NCBI GenBank assembly: GCA_947623455.1
Contig: OX392532.1
Coordinates: 49,169,058-49,233,057, forward strand
Length of the DNA stretch: 64,000 bases
Direction: 5' to 3'
DNA from: Mimachlamys varia
Taxonomy: Eukaryota; Mollusca; Bivalvia; Pectinida; Pectinidae
Both the position numbers and the translations under genes were made by a program. A model generated the notes under the pieces. It had not been told where the DNA came from, ran no database searches, and saw only the letters and a program-made list of their open reading frames with translations. Below are positions 40,701-52,700 of this stretch, in pieces; the stretch's first letter is position 1, and every line of letters starts with the position of its first letter.

Positions 40701-43700
40701 CTCCCCTTACCTAATGAACTGTGAGGTTTTGGTGGGAAAACCTTTTGGTTACATTTTTACCTTACAAAAGAAGAGTTCCGAAGTCAGCCATTTTGTCACT
40801 TCATTGGAAGGAAACATGGATGCTGTGTTTGCAAGGTAGGTTTATTTGAGTGTTGAACTTGTCATTTTCATAAGCTGTAGATCTAGAGGCCTGCTGTTTA
40901 ATCTATATTATCTATTAGATGACAGCATTTTGGTAGATACAGTCACTTAATAAATGGAGATTGGTCACATAACAGAACTGTTTTTAGTCTGAGGCCATGT
41001 GGCTCTTCCAAAATTGAATGAAAGAGGTGATGAACTTGGAAGGTACTGATTTAACTTTGATAATGTCAATACTGCTGATTTTGAATTATTACATTATTGA
41101 ATATATATATATCCTACCACAAACAACAAGAGATGGTAAATAAAAGTACAACCTATAAAGCTCACTAAGGTGTCCATATATTTATGACTTTATTATCCAA
41201 ATGTTATGTGACTAAATAGCTACAGGAAGTTTGTTTGCCACATGGCTTTTTTTAACCAATGATAAAGTGAGTAATTACCATGTGGAGAAATGGCAGATAA
41301 GGAAGAGGTTGTCTGAATCTATGGTGGAAATTGTTGCTAAATTACCACTCATTCTATGTGGAGATATAGTTCTGCTTACTGTCTGGGTTATGTTGTTATA
41401 TATGTAGAGTATATCTAGAGTTTGAGTGCATGATGTTGAAATGTTTCAACTTACTTTTGATTCATGTTTCTGTAAAGTCATCCTCTCCTACATTCTCTAT
41501 GAGAATATATCTTGTAAACTCATTTCATGTAGAGAATGTTACTTTGAAATAACTTTTGATTCACTTCTAGATGCTGAGAGTGTTACCTCTTATTGTTGTT
41601 TGCATTCAGTTCCTTTCAAATGTGATTGAGTCTTTGATTTTAGTTGTTGGTGATTTTGTAGAACATTAAAACAGCATGTCTTCTGACTCCTTTCATGAGG
41701 ACAATCCATATGGTCTGATACAGTTTCAATCAAATTTTCAATTCTCAGAGGTTTGTGCTTTCTGCTCCGACTTTGATTTAGATGTTCTTGAGTTGTACAT
41801 CAATGGTACCAACTGGTTGGCTTTTTTTTTCTTCAGGAGAATTTTTTGCATGTGTGTTGTTTTGTGATGTTAATAGTTTCATTTACACAAAGTTCACAAA
41901 GGACTAGCTAATAAGTAAAATTGGTGAGTACATGTATTAAACACTTCATTGTTAATCATGTTGTTACACAGGTAAATTGTATTTTATCGATCTCTAAGGG
42001 GAAAACATGTACAATTTGATCAAGCTCAGTCTCCCTGAACAAAGGCAGGAGATTTACCACAACATTTTCCGAGGCGACTCGCAACACATACAGAACAAAC
42101 ACTACGACCTGACTAGCGCACTTTCGTACATGTTACAAAACAATTGCATAAAGAACATAAAAGACAACTCGACCACGCTGATTGACAGCTCTCTCTTCAA
42201 ACATGCAATTTCACCCCATTCATGCTTACAATACAACAGGTTTACCTGTGCTGGTCATCCAGGTGTGACTGCTAAATATAGATCGCCCCACACGGAGATC
42301 GCACGCTCTCACACACAACTATAGGACAGACACTCGCTAGCTCGCTCGCTCACAATATAACACACACACACACACGCTAATACATAGACAACACACACAT
42401 ATAATTACATGTACAGCATTACTAAAAGTTAACTACGTGACAATACTGTACGTTGGAGAGGTGTGAAAAAAATTGTCCTGTGAATTGTGTAATTGTTCTT
42501 GAAACGCAAAATTTCTGACCAACAATTTTTAGTTCATGATAGCTCATGTGAGCTATTGCTATTTCGTCTTCGTCTGTTGTTGTCCGTTAACAGTTGAACA
42601 CTTTTGACTTCTTCTCAAGAACCACTAAAGCGATTGACTTCGTACAAATGTTCCATATGATGTCTCAATCAAGTGTTGTTACTTTGTGCTGATCCAAAAT
42701 CCATGATGATTGCACAGCTTCTGATTGCCTAAGAAATTTTTGACTTCTTCACAATAGTGGCACAGACATAGAAATAGCCACACAATCTATATAGACATCT
42801 TAGATACATACTTATGGATGTACACATAGCCACACAATCTATATAGACATCCTAGACACATACCTATGGACATAGAAATAGCCACACAATCTATATAGAC
42901 ATCCTAGACACATACCTATGGACATAGAAATAGCCACACAATCTATATAGGCATCCTAGACACATACCTATGGACATAGAAATAGCCACACAATCTATAG
43001 ACATCCTATACACATACCTATGGATGTACACATAGCCACAGAATCTCTATAGATATCCTAGTCATATGCCTATGTATACTATAAGACTCTTTCATATGTA
43101 CCTATGTAAGATCGGTCTATTCCACCCGAGGGGGTGACAAAATGGATGAAATCTGAGGCTTTTTGCCAAGGATTTTAGCCCATTTTGTCACCCCCGAGGG
43201 TGAAATAGACCTATCTTACATAGGTACATTTAAATGATTATTTTTCTCTCATGCGTTTTAAGCGCAAATGCCAAAAAATATGACGCAGGCGCGTGGATTT
43301 CCTCTATTTTCTTTCTATTTTTCTATTGAACTTTTTGGAAAATAAACACCAGAATCTGATTCAGCATACCCCTAAATGGCATACAAAGTTTGCACATGAA
43401 ATTAAACGTTGTCTTATTTAGTGAAGGATAAAATTAGTTTCTATTAAATTTTTGTATCCAAAGTATCCCTTGACTTCAAAGCTGTGGGGTAGTATGCGAC
43501 GTCATTATACTGTCAATTAATGGGATTCATGACGTCATAATAGCGCGCGTGGTCGTATTGCATGGTTACATGTGTAATAGGAACACAGCGATCATGGGTG
43601 TATCAACCTGGAAAGACCAGTATTTCACCTGTAGTGATGAGAGAAATACTGTGGCTATATGTGTATGTCCATAAGTATGTGTCGCATGTCTATAGTCACA

Positions 43701-46700
43701 CAAAACATAGACAAAAGCTACTGTCACTATGTGGCTAATTAATCATGTGACTTTTTCATCCAATGAGAAAAAGTTTTACATAGAAGGACTTGGGAGATTT
43801 TCTTGGCATGATGGCTTCTACTCTGGATATTGTTGCTGTCATTCTTCTTATTTTGATCTTGCTTGCATTAGTTGCCATTGTCTATAAGTTATTTGCTATT
43901 GCTAGAAGATGGACAGCTCTTTTCATAATTTGGACTGAGCATATGGCTGTGTAAGGTATACCATGCACCTAGGGTAGATTAATTCACTTCAAGATTTCCA
44001 GAGGAAAGGTACATATTTTACTATAATAATTGATATAAGATGTGTTTTTAACAAATGTCCAACATTCCTTTGCACAATAAAAGATTTAAATATGCAAGTT
44101 TTAATGTGGACTATATGAAATTATGAATGTTATTCCACAACCAAATGCACAAGTACTAGCTTATTAACAAGTAATTAGATGTTATTGTTATTACTCTTGT
44201 GAAATCTGAACAGATATACAATCAACATTTCTACTGTTTTTGAGAGAGGTTTTTGTGTTTATTTATAGAGATACACCTTTATTCTACTCAACCCTCAATA
44301 TGTTTTACGATGTCTATATAGATTGTGTGGCTATTTCTATGTCCATAGGTATGTGTCTAGGATGTCTATATAGATTGTGTGGCTATTTCTATGTCCATAG
44401 GTATGTGTCTAGGATGTCTATATAGATTGTGTGGCTATTTCTATGTCCATAGGTATGTGTCTAGGATGTCTATATAGATTGTGTGGCTATTTCTATGTCC
44501 ATAGGTATGTGTCTAGGATGTCTATAGATTGTGTGGCTATTTCTATGTCCATAGGTATGTGTCTAGGATGTCTATAGATTGTGTGGCTATGTGTACATTC
44601 AATTGTGGCTGTAGAAATTTTGTTTTTACATTAGGAGTGTGGACATTGATTATAGGGTTATTTTGGCAAAAGTGCCAAGGTTATGCAGATAAATTCAAGG
44701 TCATGAGGTCAAACTCGTGCAGCTGATGTGAGGATTAAGGCCATTTGGGCCTCTTGTTAAATAATGGTATTTCCCAATATCTTCTGGTACAGATCATATT
44801 TTATATCTCTTTTGTGCTGTGAGGGTGCCATGTCATTTACTGCTTAATATGTATAAATGAAATCAAGATTCTGTGATACATGGAATCTGATATATTAACT
44901 CTAAATCATTTGAATTTATAATTATATACTAAAGCCTTTCAATTTCCAATAATGGTATGCTAATTGTGTGGCACTATTATATATAATAGTATAATGTATT
45001 TAAGCAATGATAAACAGAAAATATTATTCAAGCCTAAATCTCAATACAATATGCCCTTTATGAATGTTTTAAATTGGAATACAAATAATTATATAATATA
45101 TGATCATGAGTGGTTGATATCTTTTATAGATGCTGAATTTAAACCAAAACCAACTGGATTGGGTTTGTCAACACTTGGGTCATACATCAAAGGTGCATAA
45201 AACACACTACCGCCAGATGTCTGGGATGCTTGAAAGAGTGTATGTCAGCAAACTCCTTCTAATCCAGGATTTGAACCTAACTTCAAAGTACAAAGGGCAG
45301 GACTTGGAAAACCTGGATATCAGAGGTGCATATTATTTTGACAAGGTTTTTATAACGTTTATGTCTAACAAAAATTAAATTGTAAAGCTTTTTCATCAGC
45401 TAAACACTGATGGGTATTCTGGTTTGGCAAAAGGATATCCGGTTGTGTTAATTATTTTATTTCAGTGATATTGTTTGAACAGAAATGCTGTGCAGGTGAA
45501 CTGATATTGTTGTTCTCCAACAACTCTTGTTTTCAAAAAACATACAATTGTCTGCTGCTTGGGTAATTTGTTTACATTATGATGACAGATAAGGGTCAGA
45601 GCTTAGGTCAAATTTAAAGTAGTTCTGTCTCTGACAGAATATGTGCATGTGTACTGTATTGATGGATAAAGCGTAGTTTTATAGGGTGGTTGATAATCAT
45701 CCATAGAAACCTTTCATAATGTCTTTACATATATCTTTGCTACACAGATATAATTTTTATCTTTTAACAGAAATTGTCATGCCAGAGTCTGTCGGGTCCA
45801 CACCTGTGACTATGGAGGAACCTGAAATTGCCACAACTACTGGTGATTTAGGAGAAAGAGAAGAAGCAGATGTGCACAATGCCCTAGACATGAGGTACTC
45901 ACAGTTATTTTTTAAATCTCTGAGTAGATGTGTTCTATATGGCCTTTGCTGCCCTGCCATTGTATTGTTTCAGTTTGATCTGGAAATATTTATAGACACA
46001 TGTAACAGCGAATATATATATACAGTGGATTCCAGCTAATTTTATACCTCATAATTGCATATCACTATTTGCATAGCTCTAAGTCATGAATTACAGGTAG
46101 TTATGTAAAAACTTGCATGATAAAAAATTTTAATTTCTGATTTGTTAAAAAAAAAAAATCTTTGTCTTTTGCTGTTTTTTGTTAGATTCACAAAGGCCTT
46201 ACAAAAATTACTGATATCAGACTGTTCTTAACATGGTAACGTCTTGTCTGGTTTATTTTTGTTATGGCATAGATACACCACAACAGTAGTAATAAAGCAG
46301 TACATGTGTTTTTCTGTCCAGTACGTACGTTTGTCTCAAGCAGCCAAATCTTTTGAATTTGTTAAATCCTAACAATTAAGGTTTAAATTAATTTTTCGTC
46401 TTTGTTGTACAACTATGGCACAAATGGAATGTAACACACAGATATCAGTTAGAAACAAATATTTTTTAAATCGTGCTACACCCGGGAACCCCACTCCCCA
46501 TCCTCACAAATGCTGATACTTGCATTGTCCTCATGATCGCATATTCTGGTTAATTACATAAAAAATTTTGACAAATAGGGATTATATTTAACAGGAATCC
46601 ACCGACGTATATGTTTTTTTGTTGTATGTTACTAGACAAATGTAGTGTGCTGCTTCTGCCATGATATTCTTTGGTAGTATTGAATTTTGCATTTTGCAGT

Positions 46701-49700
46701 CCCAAGAAATACAAAAGTGTGTCATTATAAAAACAATTATATCGTTGATTGCAGTGAGCTAGAGGAAGAGAATGTTGCATTTGGTGGAGACAGCTCTGAC
46801 AGCAGGAAGGCATCAGAATATTGTTCAGATGTAGATGAGCCAGTGATGAAAAAAAGAAGGGTACAACACAAAAGACAGCGTTGGTCACAAGAGGAAGAGA
46901 AAGAACTCAGACTCCATATTGACACGTATCTGCAATCTGGAATTGTTCCTAGGATTCCAGCCTGTGAAAAAGCCAAAAGAAAAAGCAAGCAAAACAGGGG
47001 GCAGATACACAAAAGAGAATCACATCTCATCATAAAAAAGATTAGTGCCATGAATCACAAAAAAAAGTAAACTATTGAACAATAAAAAGTGATACTAAAT
47101 TGTAATGCAGATGTAGTAAGTGAAAAATCTTAGGAACATTATGTTAATGTCTCAAGATAGTACAAAAGAAATGCTATTTCCTGTACACATGTTATTACTT
47201 ATATAGTTACAGAGGAACAGATTTGAACAATGTATTAAAAAATATAAAAAAAATACTTTACTTTCAAACTAGTATTGTTGATATAGGTGTGTATATTCAA
47301 TATACCTGTGACATGTTTCGTTTTATTTTGCTAACATTATTCTTGCTTAGGAGTATTGCATATGAGGTATACCTAGGCATGGTAGGATGTGTACACCACA
47401 AAAGACAAGTTGGTAAAAAGAGGAAGAGAAAGAAATCGGATTTCATTATGAAATGTATCCGAGATCTGGAATTGTTCCAAGGTTTTCGTTCTGTGAAAAG
47501 TCCAAACAAAAGAAAAAAATTGTTATTTCCTGTACTAATGTTATTACTTGTATACTTACAGAGGAACAGATTTGAACAATATATTGCAAAATATGAAAAT
47601 ACTTTACTTTCAAACTAGTATTGCTAACATAGGTGTGTATAACCAATGTTTTAAATTGATCCGATATTCAATATACATGTGACATTATTCTTGCTTAGGA
47701 GAAAATTGTATCCTTGCATGGTAGGGATGTGTTTTAATTATGTCTCCCTTTGAATGAATGGTGACATATTCCATTATTGTACTTCTTCTTCCGGTCTGGT
47801 TTATCTGATTATTTCTTGAATTTGGATAATAAGGGGAGACATGTTTTTGTCCAATAAAACAAATATAGTCTCATTCTATACTGAAACGAAAAAGAAACGC
47901 AACATGGAAAATTGTGATTAATTTTGTATTAAATATACATATCTGTATAAAAATCGCCGATATAAACATGCAACCTGCCTAACACCCATACCAATCTTCA
48001 AAATCACCCAAGTGTGACTAGAGACCTATGCACTTCCGGCGCGGTAAAAACATCAAAAACCGTGCCTGTACAAACATATGCGTTCTTTTTTCATTCAAAC
48101 CAGTATCAATTCATCACTAACATTGAGCCACATCATCGCCAATACTTTTGCAAACAATAATTCCTTTTACAATTATGCCACGGTTATCAAAGGTTGATAG
48201 AGGACGTGCTATAGCGATGCTTCTGGCAGGGAACACGCAACTTCACGTCGCTCGACAATTCAGAGTTCACAAATCGACTATTAGTCGATTAGTTTCACGT
48301 CTTAACGCAACAGGAAGAGTCAATGACCAGCCGAGATCAGGACGTCCACGCGTAACGTCGCGACGTCAAGACCGGGTTCTTAGGTTGGCACACCTGCGTA
48401 ACAGGAGATTAATGGCCGCTGAAACGGCAAGGAATACGATTGGTAATCATAACCGTCGAATTCATCCCCAAACAGTGATCAACAGACTGCGTGAGGCTAA
48501 TTTGCGTGCAAGGCGACAGTACGTTGGTTTACCACTAACACCGCAACGTCGAGCACGTCGTATGCAATGGGCAACGGCACATATGCCCAGACGTTTTCCT
48601 ATGAGACGTTGGAGGTCTATGCTCTTCACCGATGAATCTCGATTCACGTTATTTCGAGCAGATGGCCGTCAACGTGTGTACCGGCGTCGAGGCGAACGTT
48701 TTGCTGACGCCTGTGTCTTGGAACACGACCGATTTGGGGGTGGATCAGTTATGGTTTGGGCGGGAATCTCCCATGGTTTGAAGACGCCTTTGGTGATAGT
48801 CAATGGGAATTTAACGGCCGTACGCTATCGGGATGAGATCCTTAGGCCCCATGTTGTGCCGTTTGTTAGGCAGCATCATCTAACCTTTCAGCAAGATAAC
48901 GCGAGACCACACGTTGCAAGAGTCTGTAGAGACTTTCTTGCGACACAGAACATTGCTCCTATAGATTGGCCTCCATATAGCCCCGACCTGTCCCCAATCG
49001 AGCATTTGTGGGATGAATTAGACAGAAGAATTCGAAATCGCCGTAACCCCCCAAATACCCTCCCTCAGTTAGCAAATGCACTCGTCCAAGAATGGAATAA
49101 CATTCCAATACGGAAAGTCAATGCCCTGATGAACTCAATGCAACAAAGAATTAGAGATGTGATAACTGTTCGAGGAGGACACACACGATATTAGGGCACG
49201 GTTTCAAAACTGCTGCCATTTCAACTTGGATTCACGTAGGGTACTACCAATCATGACCTTCTAGCAAAGTGACCTGTTCTTAAAAATCTCTAAATATTGA
49301 ATAAGGATGTTACATCAATATTCAATATTAACTATTACATATGAAATTTAAACATAATGCTCACAATTATTATTTTATTAAACCTACAATTTGAAGTTGC
49401 GTTTCTTTTTCGTTTCAGTATATTTTAAAAGATATCCGAATTGCAGAAATATGTTTTTTTATTATTATTATTATTTTTTAATGTCCTATGTGATATTGAT
49501 CAGTTGATAAACATGTAATGACTAATTTTAGAGTTAACAGGACATTAACCTGCAAGGGATTTGCAGTAAAGTAGTATATTTTACGGCAGTAAAAAAGGAC
49601 ACGGCAGGCTTTTCCAATTCATGAATTTTAAGCAATTTGTACATTTTCTGTGTGGCATAACATTTGCAGTGATCCAAATTTTTTTCAAATTTGTTCAAGG

Positions 49701-52700
49701 AAAGCAATTGATTTTTTTACACGGATATAAAGTTACTTGATTCATGAAAAAATAAGTCTGAGGGATTTTTAATTGTTTGCATATTTTAGATGGATCTTGG
49801 TATAATGACTGAATACCTGCCATATGTATCTTCAGAAAATGTGATTGTATTGCCATAGAGTATCAGAACAGTACACTTGGCCAATTATGATTATTTTATG
49901 TGCAGAAATAAATGTTTGAAAAGCCATTTAGACATGTCTTCATTTGTGTTTTAGCTCGCCTGTATGAAGTACGATGAAGCATACCTGGGTATGTTATATC
50001 CCTGGCATGAGCTTTGGACAGCTAGGTTAAAGTTGTAGGGGTAAAAAATTTGACATGTTTTGGACTGAACTTTTTTGGATGAAAATTATCAAAACCGCAT
50101 ACTACAGTTTATAATTATATTGATGCACAATGTGTATACACAACGAGTGGTCGTTGGATATGGAATTTATTAACTTTCAAAAAATAAGTTACGAGTGTGA
50201 AATAAATTCCTTATAATACAACAATCACGAGTCGTGTGACCTGTTTCTACCACAATGATATCGGCATGAACCCAAGGGGAACCTGTGTGTTTTTGCATAT
50301 GCAAATAAGGTGTACAAGTGAAGACCGGGCTCGGTGATGTGACATCATTCAATTTTCGATGACGTTAATAACAAATGCAGTTCGGGTCAAAGTTCGAGTT
50401 TTTGACCAATCAAAAGTCTGGAATGTGATATAGTGGTATATCGATATATATTTAACAAACAGTCAGCTTATTATGTCCCCCAAACGAAGTGGGGGGACAT
50501 ATTGTTTTTGCTCGGTTTCTTATTATTATTATTATTCTTGTTTCTTCCACTTTCTTCCGCCGCGGAGGTTTCCGACCGTTTTCTCAAAAACTACTGGACG
50601 GATCTTCACGAAACTTCACACACATACTCATTAGGGGCAGGGTGTGTGAAAACGGGTTGTTTTTTCGCGACCGGAAGTCCAAGATGGCCGCCAGAGCTAA
50701 TTTCCGGTTTTCAAAATTCAGTCTCCGATTTCAGTAAAAATTGGTACATGGGTGTTTTAAGGGATGCTGAATAACATGGTAACATTTTCGTAAAGTTTGG
50801 TTGCCACCGAAACGAAAATGGAGGCCTCTGATTGGTCGAAATTTATATATTGTCCGATTTCAATGAAATTTAATATATATGTGTAGTATTACACCAACAA
50901 CATTGTCGTCACATCCGTTCATGATTCGTCAACATGGCCGCTATTTCCTGGCTTCTGATTGGTCGAAATTTATATATTGTCTGATTTCAATGAAATTTAA
51001 TATATATGTGTAGTATTACACCAACAACATTGTCGTAACCTCCGTTTCGTGATTCGTCAACATGGCCGCTATTTCCTGGCTTCTGATTGGTCGAAATTTA
51101 TATATTGTCCGATTTCAATTAAATTTTATATATAACTGTAGTAGGACACCACGGACCTTGTTGTAACCTCCGTTTCGTGATTCATCAACATGGCCGCTAT
51201 TTCCTATATGGGGTGTCAGCTATATTTCCATTGTGAGTTCATTGGGCTCATCAGTTCCGACCAAAGGGGTAGTTTGGGGGACATCTGTAATGGTACCCCA
51301 TTACAATTAGCACTTGTTTATACAATGGCCTGAGAGTGGATATAGACATCCTAGACACATACCTATGGACATAGAAATAGCCACACAATCTATATAGACA
51401 TCCTAGACACATACCCATGGACATAGAAATAGCCACACAATCTATATAGACATCCTAGACACATACCTATGGACATAGAAATAGCCACACAATCTATATA
51501 GACATCCTAGACACATACCCATGGACATAGAAATAGCCACACAATCTATATAGACATCCTAGACACATACCTATGGACATAGAAATAGCCACACAATCTA
51601 TATAGACATCCTAGATACATACCTATGGACATAGAAATAGCCACACAATCTATATAGACATCCTAGACACATACCTATGGACATAGAAATAGCCACACAA
51701 TCTATAGACATTCTAGACACATACCTATGGACATAGAAATAGCCACACAATATATAGACATTCTAGACACATACCTATGGACATAGAAATAGCCACACAA
51801 TCTATAGACATTCTAGACACATACCTATGGACATAGAAATAGCCACATAATCTATATAGACATCCTAGACACATACCTATGGACATAGAAATAGCCACAC
51901 AATCTATATAGACATCCTAGACACATACCTATGGACATAGAAATAGCCACACAATCTATAGACATCCTAGACACATAATATGCATAAAACATATTGAGGG
52001 TTGAGTGGATTAAGGGTGTATCCCTATAAATAAACACGAGAAATACCCTCTTATTCCACTCAACCCTCTGATAAGTGTGGCTATGTGTACATCCATACAA
52101 TGTAGGTATGTAATCTTCTAATAGAGATTCAATCTCAAACCTCTCTCAAAAAGTTTTGATTGTATGATGCTATTCAGATTTTACAAGGGTAATAACAAAA
52201 GTGAGCATATACATATACAAGTATTAATGTATGAAACTTTTAACTTATCAATATATCATCTAATTACTTAATAAGATTAAGATTTATTAATAATAATAAG
52301 CTAGTACTTGTGCATTTGGTTGTGGAATAACATTCATAATTTCATATAGTCCACATTAAATCTTGCATATTTGAAAACACACATGAGTATTGGGATATGA
52401 TGTCAATGGTCCCTAGATCTCTATGTCAAATATTGCTCAAGAAAATTGAACATAATCATGTATTTAGGCATTGTTATCCTTTTCTGATGCATCTTTGACA
52501 CTACGTATGGGACCATTTTGGGGGACAGTATAAATGTTCCCCAAAATGCTAATTGAAAGATTTGTGTCATAAAATTGATTGCAACTTTGATATCAGATTA
52601 TGTTTGTATTACACTTTGAAATGAAAGTTGTATTCAGTTGATGATCTTAATTATGCATACTGGTTATACCAAATATACATATTGTACAAGTATGTGACAT

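Larger units (their letters stand above)
42765..44605. mobile_element. Foldback element bounded by inverted 52-bp arrays
   Basis: The left boundary is about 5.5 units of atagccacacaatctatata, gacatcctagacacatacct, atggacatagaa. The right boundary is about 5.5 units of the reverse complement. The interior holds a palindrome (43098-43228) and a 48-codon hydrophobic ORF. The segment 44090-44300 next to the right array recurs, inverted, at 51980-52370 next to the third array. Confidence 0.75.
42541..44758 (+). mobile_element. Hairpin-ended element carrying a nested foldback
   Basis: The 5' end is AGCTCATGTGAGCT (a shortened form of the usual 5' hairpin), then attgctatttcgtcttcgtc and the box gacttcttctcaagaaccac. 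The 3' end is gatgtgaggatta, AGGCCATTTGGGCCT and CTTGTT. The inside is interrupted from about 42765 to 44600 by a separate foldback element with 52-bp arrays. Confidence 0.7.

Noticed and set aside
44964..45200. 78-codon ORF overlapping the first nested exon in another frame
   Set aside because: The alternative frame at 45130 carries the HLGHT...HYR pattern and joins in phase to two further exons; this one does not.
50433..50774. 113-codon ORF with a hydrophobic start
   Set aside because: It lies in the terminal hairpin and TTATTATT stretch of a repeat element; the hydrophobic part is a translation of that low-complexity run.
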